From NCBI RefSeq assembly GCF_009870125.1, contig NC_046680.1, positions 10,106,001 to 10,170,000 on the forward strand: DNA of 64,000 nucleotides, written 5' to 3'. Below the pieces are notes generated by a model. It was not told the origin of the DNA. It saw nothing but the letters and a program-made list of their open reading frames with translations, and made no database searches. Of the stretch, positions 49,922 to 60,100 are shown piece after piece. Position 1 is the first letter of the stretch. Each line of letters begins with the position of its first letter. This stretch comes from Drosophila pseudoobscura. Lineage: Eukaryota > Arthropoda > Insecta > Diptera > Drosophilidae. The position numbers and the translations under genes were made by a program.

Positions 49922-51342
49922 CAAGGACAAGGCGGACGACACCGACTTCTAATTTGCATATCTTAATTGCGTTCTTTGTATGCGTGCGTCTTGACATTTA
50001 TCTTTGTGTGTATCTCTGTGAGCAGTTGGTTGCCGAAGTGCAACCGCACGCACACCCTTGCCTTGGAGAAAAGCGCAACGGTGCAGAGATGCAGGAAGCC
50101 AGGGGTGCTTTGCTTTCAGGATGCCTATCAAGTTATTGGCTTGAATTTGGCAAAGAGAAATCTCTGCCTCCGCCTGTCATGTGGCGACCGTTCCGTTAAC
50201 GTTCCCGTTACCGTCTACGAGTATGTGAGTGTTTATAGCGTTTCTAATTTGTTTTAATTGCAGTGACAACACCGCCACAGGCGGCACCAGAAACAACAAC
50301 AAATGCAATTAAATTTGAATGAAAAGCACCGCAGGGACCTGCTTCAACTGTTTACTTAACTGTCAACATTACCTTAAAGTTATCCTTCTGGTTTCACTTG
50401 CGCACCCTGTGCAGAGAGTATTACTCTTTCGACCAGCATTTTGAAGCTCAGCGATATGTGGTCAGACTAGTCGCTTGGTTCTGTAGCTTTCTAGCTGAAA
50501 CTTATCCCACACCAGGCCCTTCTTAACGTTTACTAGGTTGGAACCAATAAGAAGACTACGTCCTCTTATGTCAGATAATAGCTTTCATTGGAACGATGGA
50601 TCTGCAAGGGTATCTAAACCATCCGTCTTCGTAGCTAGCTTTTCTTTCTTTCTTATTTTCCCATTTTTGTTTGTCCTGCTGGGGGTAAAGTTTTTCCAAG
50701 CTTATTTGCATGTTTTCTTTGCTCTCACTCACTGCGTCTATCTATCTACCTCCGGTCTGCCTCTGGATCTTTGATAAACTTGGACTGACAGCAAATGCAG
50801 AAAGTTTTATTTGCATCGCATCGGGCTGGCGGCCTACTCCGTTTCCCACCTAGATCAGGGGCCGTTAATTAAGTAAGTTGCCATAGGTTTTAGTTTCTTG
50901 TTTGTGTTCGTCCCTGAAACACACCTGCTAGTCGGATTCTCACTTGATGCAGTGTCCTCACATTCGGAGTAGATACCTTGGGGCACTGCCAATGAAAAAT
51001 AGCTTTTCTGAAAGTACATCTGTTGTAGATCATAGATCACCATATATTTATTATGGATCAAAGAACTTAAAGTCGGAGAAACACATATGGATAAATCAAG
51101 TCTACTGTTTCCCGATATAAAGCGCCCATTCAAATCCATTGATATCTATCGTATTCAGCGGATAAGAATAGTCCTGTACTCAACGAATACGATAAGTCCT
51201 AACTATCCAGCAGATACCCTTCATGGTTGTCTGTGGTTCAATAAGCAATTTAAAAGTCTGAAAATACTTCTACATGTACTTAAAATTCACAAATTAAAAC
51301 CATTATGTGGCTCTGTAAGCGACTTTATACGAATTTATCGTG
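48884..51342. other. Intergenic H-I
   Basis: No supported gene. It contains a CAG/CAA tract at about 49880-49921 inside a 71-codon frame (49737-49952) that I do not accept as a gene, a TACATTTACACATAAATATG-like AT-rich stretch near 49360-49395, and a repeat remnant ending near 50650. Confidence 0.5.
50460..50650. mobile_element. Second DINE-1/SGM-like repeat remnant (tentative)
   Basis: CTTTCTAGCTGAAACTTATC at about 50488 and CTGCAAGGGTATCTAAAC at about 50611, followed by a CCGTCTTCGTAGCTAGCTTT-like end, parallel the blocks seen in the remnant at 30549-30775. Heavily decayed. Confidence 0.35.
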
Positions 51343-51354
51343 TTTATTTAGAAG

Positions 51355-52193
51355 TTAGACAATATGCTTGATAATGTGGCCGATTTTCGATGCCAATCTA
51401 TGATTCTTGTCGGAGGCAATACTGCCATCATCTTTTGGGTCAGCTTGGTAGTTCCAAGTAGTTGGAATAATTTCCTGCGTAGTTGAATCTTCTGTCGTTG
51501 AGATGACTGAGGTTGAAGGGGGTGTTGTGGTTGTAGTTGGGACTGGGACTGGCACTGGGCTTGCACCGGACAAACAGTTCTGCAGATCGATGTAGGACTG
51601 ATCAAGGCGAGCCTCGTAGCGACGCGACGAGCTGTTGGAGCACCCCTCCTCCCGGAAGGTCACTTGCTGTAGGTCCTGCGTCAGGTCGGCGGAGTACAGC
51701 GAAGCGGTTGAAGAAAGATTGTATGCATTCCTCACACTCTCGGAGCCCTGAAAATTCATTAAAATTAGTTCAAGCCTCTCGATTATGTGTAAGTGAGCGT
51801 GCATACCTGAGCGGAGTAGCAATTCAGGGACTCGAGAGCGTTCGCTCCGTGGGTGCAGTCCGTAAGCGCCTTACAAACTTCGATCGTTGTGTTTCCCAGG
51901 CTATAGACAACCTGATTGTACTTTGCGTAGAGGTCGGCGGTTTGATTGATGGCCTGTTCCTTGCACAGGCCGTACTCGTACTCGAATTGCTTGAGGTGTT
52001 TGTCAAACTCTTCGCTATAGTACTGAAAGCAGGCCATGGAACGGGTGGGGTTATCCCTCTGCAGTTCGGAAGTGGAGCTCATTAGCTGCAACATCCGGGA
52101 GTGGCCGGACATCAGGGATGTTGGAGTGGCAGTGGAGCTAGAGCTGGCCGCCAGGCAGGCCAGCAGGATGACGACGAGAAGTCCGTGCTGCAT
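51355..52193 (-). CDS. Gene I: secreted DUF725-family protein with short Thr/Pro tail
   Basis: Exons 52193-51807 and 51747-51355 (59-bp intron, donor GTATGC, acceptor AATTTTCAG, phase 0), 259 aa. The signal peptide is MQHGLLVVILLACLAASSSS. Core: MACFQYYSEEFDKH, YGLCKEQAINQT, EVCKALTDC, SLNCYSAQ at the exon end, then GSESVRNAYNLSS, EEGCSNSSS and LQNCLSG. The tail starts with PVPVPVPTTTTTPPST, then EDSTTQE, and ends in a basic segment (KNHRLASKIGHIIKHIV). The minus AATAAA at 51348-51343 is only seven bases past the stop, so the 3' UTR is very short. CATAAAAG at 52256-52249 is the likely TATA element. GATA motifs are dense upstream. Function unknown. Confidence 0.9.
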
Positions 52194-52248
52194 GTTGTTT
52201 GTTCGAGTGTTTCTTCGAAACTTGGTCAAAAGCGACTTGTGGTCAATG

Positions 52249-52256
52249 CTTTTATG
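52249..52256 (-). promoter_or_regulatory. TATA-like element of gene I
   Basis: CATAAAAG on the minus strand, 56-63 bp before the ATG at 52193. Confidence 0.55.
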
Positions 52257-52321
52257 GCACGTAACAATGAGGGAACACCAATTATCTATGAATTTACAAG
52301 ACCACTGGGACTCAGGGGCCC

Positions 52322-52509
52322 CTTATCTTGCCACTGATAAAGACAATCACTAATGGAATCGCATTATACTAGTTGCTGTGGCCCCAAAGCAAACGACCAA
52401 GTCGACTTATCAGTCATCGACTACCCCTATCAGGGGCTTTCCCTTAGAATTTAAAAATTAAATTATATATTTATTGATTGCGGTCAATCCTTGGGACTAA
52501 TTCTTATCT
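52322..52509. promoter_or_regulatory. GATA-motif cluster upstream of gene I
   Basis: CTTATCT (52322-52328), TGATAAA (52335-52341), CTTATCA (52406-52412), CTATCAG (52428-52434) and CTTATCT (52503-52509), within 190 bp. In Drosophila, GATA factors drive midgut genes; use here is inferred. Confidence 0.45.
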
Positions 52510-52769
52510 CAAACTCTGCATAAAAGAATCCCTCAAATTAATTTGCGGTTTAATAATTTCGTTATAAATAATATTATATTTTAAGAACGGGGGAGCACGG
52601 TTCGGTGAACCCCCCGAAAGAAAGTGCGAAATTTCCTGTTATTCTTAATTTTCAAGACCCAACTTCCGAGAAATAAGATAATAACGATTCGCGCCTGTCT
52701 TGAAGCTTATCGCCAAACAAAAGGCAAACAAAAGGCAAACAGCGAACCAACTTCCCGAGAGGTAATCAC

Positions 52770-53052
52770 TCAATTACACCCAAATTTCCAAGGTGTAGAA
52801 TTTTGCACCACACTGCGTATGCTTAATATTGCACACGTAACCTTGCAGTTCTGCCTCGCTGTCACTGTCAATGTCGCTGCCTCTTCATCCTCCTTCTGGC
52901 TGAGCTGCATACTAAGCAGTAGGGAGTCCGTCCTGATGCTGCTGCATCTGCCCCAAGGTTCGCGCTCCAGCGAGCTGTCGAGTAGTGTCTGCTACAGAGA
53001 GCGCGCAGCAGCTCCCGCTGATGGATTGTCAGCCATCAGGCCACTTGGGTAA
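52770..53052. other. GC-rich segment open on both strands (possible small gene or pseudogene)
   Basis: Plus strand: ORF 52819-53052, 77 aa, starts MLNIAHVTLQFCLAVTVNVA, a plausible signal peptide. Minus strand: ATG at 53036 gives MADNPSAGAAARSL, then an in-frame TAG (52994-52992), then 73 open codons to TGA at 52772-52770, including LLDSSLEREPWGRC and SMQLSQKEDEEAATL, with GC-rich third positions typical of Drosophila exons. On the minus strand a GTGAGTAAG donor lies upstream near 53163 and the TAG could itself be part of an acceptor. I recognise no family and cannot choose a strand. Confidence 0.3.
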
Positions 53053-53299
53053 CGCTGTTAAATGGCTCACAAATAAGTGTAATTGTTTTGTAAATGGCCC
53101 AGCAGCAAACAATTTTCAATGCTGCTCAATGTCTGTCCGGCTGTCAGTTGGCAACTTACTCACCCGCTCGGTTCGAGAGTGAGTCAACAGCTCGAAGAAA
53201 AATCACCTCGGGAATTGTTTATAATTTTTTTACGACCCCACTTATGCGTACTTTGCCATATAAACCAAATGAGTTTCTTCAAAGATAACCAACTAAAAA

Positions 53300-56200
53300 A
53301 CATTTGCTTAGTGACTAACAATTAACAATTGCCTGCCATAAACACACAAATAAAAAGCAATGTCAACAATATACAACATACATATCTATTTTCCTTATTG
53401 GCAAGAAATGTACCGTTTATATCTTTCAGGAAACGGAAGTAAACGAAAAAAAAAAGTAAAGAGTGGAATTTCTTCTATAAGATACATGGAATTATTTTGT
53501 TCTTTTCCAGATGTATACAGCTTTCATGCAGTTGAAATGTACTTATATCAAAGATTCAAAGTTTAGAATGAACTATGATTGCTGAAGTAGGTCTACATTT
53601 TCAGAGATGTCTTCTACAGAACAGAATACCTGTACCTTTTAATAGTCAATCAACTTACACATCTCCTAAGAAACCCCTTGCCCAGGTCAGCCATGCACCT
53701 CGCTCTGACGAACATGATTCCCCACCAGCTTATCACCGGAACAACCATTAAACGTCACCACATACATACGTATATGTAGATGTATGTAGATAACTACCCA
53801 GCTTTAGCCCGGCCAAATGAGCTGATAAGAATGTCGCTGCCAATTATCAGTTGGTAATTAAAAATCGAAAAAATTACGGCCTGCAGTGGACAAAACAATT
53901 GGGAAGGGAAGGGCATTATACGAGTATACGCGGAAAGCTAATGAACGATTCTCAGTATTGCGACATATGATTATTTTTACAACCACATGCCGCAGCACTT
54001 GATCGCACTGATGTCACTGCCAATTATCAATATTATTATAAACTATGAACAAGGCAATAACAGAGAAGAAATTTACGATTGGCCATAACAAGAAGCGAGA
54101 GCAATCAAATGAGATAGAGGCGAGTATATATATTACAAGGAGTAGGATACATAAACCTCCAGCCAGAGCAGCCATAAAGGGAGGACCAGGACTCGGACAC
54201 GCTGTCATTTTATGGGAAGCGCGTGAAATTCAATTAAAACGCGTGCTCAATATTAGTGACAATAATCGAAAGAGATAGAGATGGCTTTGGCTATGGAGGA
54301 GTGTGGCCAGGCCATAAAGACGAGATATTGCATAAAATTGAAGGGCAACAGTCGGCCAGACAGTCAGTCAGACGATGAGGCGGTGGCAATGGCAATGGCA
54401 GTGGCAGTGGCAGTGGCAGTGGCCATCCAGTGGAGCGCAGCTCCCTCATCATAGATAAGACTCCATGTAAATGCCGGAAAAGGGAATAGTTTTTTGTGAT
54501 TTATGTATATGCCGCCAAAGAGCGTGTGTGGTGCACCACATTCCGGTGGGCGTTTGATCGAATGGGGCATGTGCGTCACTCTCCATAAAGATTACACGCT
54601 GATTATGAAACAGACCGTATCTTATACGCATGCATTGTAATTCAAATACCTGACGAACTGCAGCGTGGAAATTAATTAAGCTTCTTTTTTCAGGAGTAGG
54701 GGTACATCGAAGCTCTGTGAATTTTTGTTTTTCCATTGCACTAGCGGACTCCCCAATCGCAGGCAACAGAACGAATGATAAAATAATTAAAAACTATTAA
54801 CTGTGTCATCGCATACGCCCAAAATAATACTTTTTAATCGCTTTAATGAAAGTTTGGCGAAAAGAAAACCCAACTGCTGCAAATCCTTTATGCATTATGT
54901 GGAAAACAAACGAAAATTTATGGCGAAAACAAAAATCTGCATAAATAAATGAATAAAAACCTCAAAATATGACCGCAAAAGAACCCAAAAACAAGTGCAC
55001 CAAATCTATTTGCAAAACTTTAAGATGCTAAAACACAAAGGAAATTTTTAAATATAATGGACAGAGAGTGAGCGAGAGGGGGGCAGTCCAGTAGTGAGTG
55101 AAGCGCCAGAGTCGAAAAGCCGCAAAAAGCCAGAACATTAAAATGAAGTCAACAATGGACGGAAGTTGGCCAGCTGCAGACGAGGACTCCACTTGGACTA
55201 CATACAAAATGAAAGCCTCAAGTGTCCTGAAAAACTGTGCCCGAGCTGGGCAATATCTACGCCCCAGCAGCATTCTTTTTCTGGGGAAAAAAAAGAAGAC
55301 CAACAAATGTAAAGTTTATTAGATCGCAAATGGTGGGTGGGATGGGAAGAGAAGAGCACCAGAGGCAGAGCCAATAACAGCATGGACCATTCACATTGGC
55401 ATCTGCAAGAATGCAATAAAAGCGCTTAACCCTAAAGCAAACGCTTTGCAAATATGTGAAGCGACTACGAAAAATTTAAGAGGCTTCCTACAAGAAGCAT
55501 TAAATTCAGGGGCAACTCTTTACCCTTTCGAAAACAACCAACCAACAACACATCAGATACCAGGCTGCAAGCCTTTACAACTACATATGTATGTAGGTAT
55601 ACATAGTATTCAGACAAAAATAGATTTCCCTTACTAGGGTATCTAGCAGAAAACCTGTCCAAACAACTAAAATGTAAGCAAAACAAAGAAGCTGGCCATA
55701 AATTTGGTTTGGCTAACTGAAAGACACAGCCTGCAGGGAACATGGAAATTCTGAAATCGATGAGGAGCAAAATCCGATTTCATTTAACATTTCAATGGAA
55801 GTGCTCGTATGCAGTAAGAGTCATGTTCTATCTTCCTTGTGGCATGGAAAATCCGCAGCAGTTTGGGTACGCAGCCTTGTGAAATAATAATTCGCAAACA
55901 TCAAAAGTATGCTCTTGGGGAAACCTGATCAATGCTTAGATCGAAATTATTCACCCACAATGGTAAATGGAATAATTACGTTCATGAATATGGGGCCCAT
56001 GATGATTCAATTCAATTTACGCTCAACTGCGTCAAAGTTGAAGTTGCTACACGGTTGTTCTTTTTATGGCTGTTGTTTGCTGTTCGTTGTTGTTTGTTCC
56101 GATATGCCAGGGAGCTACGAGTAGTTTCATGGTATGCCTGCTCATAAATCAAGCCAAAAATTCAAATGTTATCAATACAGTGGGATATTCCACTGCAGTA

Positions 56201-56850
56201 TGGGTTAGTCCAGCCCCCATCTCTCGTTCCCTCTCGCGAACATTAGAGATAAGCCAGCTGGCCGTCAGCTCCTGCCACCCCTGAATATATACTCTACCCA
56301 ACCACAATCCTTCGTTTTCTATAAAGCTCCAATGACGATGATGTAAGGCTGCAGTCCATATCCCTCTATGTATCTGTGTGCAGGGGCTGTTGATAAGGGC
56401 AACCGTCAGCGTACTTTGTGGGACTAATTACTTTCAGTGTCCCGCCAGCTTTTCTGCTCCAATGACAGTCGCTCTGTCGTACCCCGCCATTTGCAGAGGA
56501 CTAAGGTATATTGGTGTACATGCAAATTTATTCAACATGCAGGGCGAGCCTCATAAGATCGATATATTGTATTCATGGCCCGCATCTTGATCTTTTAGAC
56601 TGGAGACACAAATTCAAGGATATGCACTTACTGTGTGGCTCAGATATACATATATTTATCTGTATTTTCTGCAGATATTAGGCTTATAGACTCTTTTCTT
56701 GTTCGACTCACTTTGAGATGGTCGATCGGATGGTTCCCTAATAGTGGGTATCTTGTAGTCGCAATTACAACATGTTGTACGGGTTTCAGAACAGGTTAGC
56801 GCATATCTAGCAACAGCCACCGCAGCAGCCGCTGCTAGCCTAGCTATTGT
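53300..56850. other. Non-coding interval
   Basis: Apart from the GATA cluster, I see no gene. It contains a GTGGCAATGGCAGTGGC-type run at about 54381-54425 and AT-rich DNA. Confidence 0.5.
53729..54030. promoter_or_regulatory. GATA-motif cluster with duplicated 19-mer
   Basis: CTTATCA (53729), TGATAAG (53823), TTATCAG (53844) and TTATCAA (54024). The 19-mers at 53831-53849 and 54011-54029 (ATGTCRCTGCCAATTATCA, R = G or A) are identical at 18 positions and exactly 180 bp apart. Possible enhancer; no gene is assigned. Confidence 0.35.
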
Positions 56851-56851
56851 A

Positions 56852-56950
56852 TATAAAAAGTTTGCTGCCTACTTTCGAGCGCTGCGACTTCTATATAAGT
56901 AGCCACTTCCATATAAATGGCATAGCCTCAACCTGTTCGCGCATCATTCG
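56852..56950 (+). promoter_or_regulatory. Candidate TATA/Inr promoter, plus strand
   Basis: TATA-like strings at 56852 (TATAAAAA), 56892 (TATATAAG) and 56912 (TATAAATG), then TCATTC (56944-56949, A at 56946), a good Inr. The last pair is spaced 34 bp. GC-richer leader-like sequence follows to about 57060, including a nine-codon upstream ORF (ATG 57044). Confidence 0.5.
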
Positions 56951-57162
56951 CTCCAACGAACCTCGAAACCCGACGCGTTGCAGTTGATCGCCTCAAAGTG
57001 CTCCTTTGTGTACAAGTGATTTTTTTGCCCGCGGAATAGACCAAATGAATCTCATTCCTGCCGTAGAGAATCCCTATTGAGTTAAAACATTCTCAAAAAT
57101 AAATATTGCCAATCGAAACGAAAAATAAAGCTTTTTAAATCGAGCCATAGTACGCATAGTCC

Positions 57163-57180
57163 ATGTGCTCCAAGGCTTTG
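57163..57180 (+). CDS. Candidate first coding exon (partial gene)
   Basis: ATGTGCTCCAAGGCTTTG (MCSKAL) is followed at once by the strong donor GTGAGTAGA at 57181. With the promoter about 220 bp upstream this looks like a short first coding exon ending in phase 0. No matching downstream exon could be identified before 64000, so the rest would lie in or beyond a long intron. Gene unknown. Confidence 0.3.
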
Positions 57181-57189
57181 GTGAGTAGA

Positions 57190-60100
57190 ACAATATTTCA
57201 AAAATTCTTGGCACAGAAAAGCAATCAAAAATTGAAAAAAAAAAAAAATACGAGAATGCAAGCAACGAATTGTGGATCCCCAAACACGAGAATGCTTTTC
57301 TCTTTGTTCTTGACATTTCTGATTATTAGTTCCATTTTGGAAAGAGTGAAGTGGAAGAAACCTCCCCCTAGAGTTTCCGTATCCATACCCCCATAATTGT
57401 ACTGTCTGGACTCAACGTGTTGCCTACATTTCGGGGCGGAGGCAAGTAACATGAGATCCGTCTCCGCTCGCTCCGGCTCGGCCGTATGTATGCAAACAGC
57501 AATTGAATTAATGCCATGAGCCAAGCGACATGTTGACCATATTCACAGCTGTATACACACTCTCGCACAAGCAGAGAGGGTGGGTTTCAAAATTGGAAAT
57601 TAACAAAAACCCAAGAGCAAAAAGCGCAGGCACAAATTTAGCTGAAAATCTAATAAAAAGTACAAGAGTTGAAGGCAATTTCTGGTAGCAGAGGCATTAG
57701 ATACTCTTAAAGATGTGTACATTGTGTAAATGGCAACTATGTGATATAGTGACATACGATAATGGCGGATCCGCTTTATATAATACGTACCGACAATAAA
57801 AAAAGAATTCGGATTCCCTCCGCCTCTTCCTAGGCCAAAAACCGGATTTGATCAGAGTCATAATACCTTCTTCTTAGGGTATAACATGCAAAATGGATCA
57901 CTGTGAAATTCACAGTGTGAATGTGTGTCCCTGCTCATAGCGGCTCGTTCTGCTGTGGCATGCTGCAAGCGAATTAGTGTTGCCACTCGACACTTTGTCC
58001 AGGCACCAAATCTGGGCTGAAAGGATGTCGGCCGCCCGTGGGACAACTAGAAACTGACAGCCGGCCATCACAGTGGCAGCTACGGAGAGGGGAATGGTGC
58101 GATGCAACAAGAAAAACCCGCTTGCACTTTTCTTTCAAGTGCAGTATGGTGCCGTGCCACCACCCTCCCCGGTGGCACACCCATTTTTTGAGAATGCTTA
58201 ACGTGTCACTTGCCTGGCATCTCGGGCAGCTGCAAAAATATGCAAATTAGACATCAAAAATGCCTTAATGAAAATTCCGCCTGTGGCAGTAGAACAAAAA
58301 GACATGAGATGGGAAATTCTTCACACTTTTTCCCCACTAATGTATATTTCTTGCTCTTCTTGGTCCACTTTCCATGCCCATGTCCATCCAGAAATTGTGC
58401 GTCTTTTTCTACAGCTGAATGGATTTGACAGTGTGCGGGTCAAACAAACTGTGGCACCAAACTATCTTTGCATTGGCATAGTTTCGAACATAGAAATCGC
58501 GTCAAAAGCCAGATGTTGTTTCAGTTCTTTGGATATTTTCTTTAACCAAATTTATGTTAAGTGTTATTTTATGTTATTTTCCCGCTGAATTTTGTTCGGT
58601 TTTCATCGCTTATATTCTGATTAACTTAACGAACTATAGCGAAACAAAATACATCCGCTAGCGCAGGGAAATTAAATAAATTTTGCAATTAAAAGTTGCA
58701 CTCCTTCGAAAACATTTGTCATAGTAAATAAACGTAAATTAAGTTTATTTTTATTTTTTGTTTTCTCTATTTTCCCCTGGGTCGTGGCACTCTTTCACCC
58801 ACACCGCATTTCATTCCGCTGCCATTACCCACAACCAAACAACAAACAGTTCTGTTGTGGCTGCGCTTCCGACGACCGACCAACCGACCTCCCTTGTTGT
58901 CCTTTTGTACAGTTTTGCTGTTACCCTTTCAAGAGGTATTTTTATTACCTTTCGAATATAATCCCAATGCGAATGATTCTGTTAAGATGCAATGGTATCT
59001 AAGCATCCAAGAATCCAAGCAATCTCCAAAACTAGTAGTCCAAAATGAATTTGGTTATTTCTATTACCGATTGAGATTAACATCGGAGTGCGACTGCAAG
59101 AGTGTTCGATGCCTCGGCTCGCCTCAGTTGCTCTCAATTTGATTGTATTTGTTTTTATTTCATTTCGTTTGCTAAATAAGCAGGAAGCACCGCTGTTCAA
59201 GGCAGGGAAGGGTAGGAGCACGAGCATGGGAGTGGCAGGGAGGCCAAGTGCCGCTTCCGCTGGAACTGAAACTGAAACAGAGACTGGATCTGAAGCTGTA
59301 ACTGAAACTGAAACTCTTCATGTTGTTTTAATTACTTTCTGATTTATTTAGCACGCCAACAATGGGACACAACCGACTCGCATAACATCGCACTCGGTCC
59401 GTCCACATTATTGACTCTAATTAGTGGCCCTGTCACCTGACTGCAGGCGGGCGGAGGAGCAGAACAAAAACGGGATCTCTGCTCTGTCTAATGGAACATG
59501 AGCGCGCATAAAATGTTGCCAAATTGCAGTCGGGCAAACAGCCAAATTATATTTACATTATTTAAGCGCGGTGCGAAAATTTTCAACTAAAATCCAGCCC
59601 ATAGGCATAGGCAGATGCAACCAAAACAGCAAACAGAAACTACAGTACAACAACGACCATAGTTTTTACACAGAATTAAATAAGCTGCTCCTTTGCGCAG
59701 AAATTTGTTTGTCGTTTCAGGTAATTTCTGAGCCTGACCAGAAATTAGAGCAGAATTTTCATTGTTTGTAATTTCGGTCGTGCGTGTGCAGCCTTTCATT
59801 ATATCTAACTGCGCGGTGTGGGGACTAGGCGCCACTGGAGTTTGTCCAGGACCTGGTCAACATAAAATACCCCTTGCTTCTTACAGAAAGATCAGCCAAA
59901 TACGATTTCGATTTCGTATAGAGATTCATATTCAAATGTATCGATTGTAGGGTCGAAAATGCTTCCATCTTTCTGTTGCAAACATTTCCACAAATACAAA
60001 GCACCCGGGGTGCACCTAGACCATCGAGTATTAACATCATTTCGCATTATAGCCGAAAATGAATGGTCTACATTCGACACGGGTAATCTGTGTTGTTCGT

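Noticed and set aside
49737-49952. 71-codon ORF with polyglutamine and a hydrophobic stretch
   Set aside because: The open frame depends on a CAG/CAA tract; no promoter, splice or family support.
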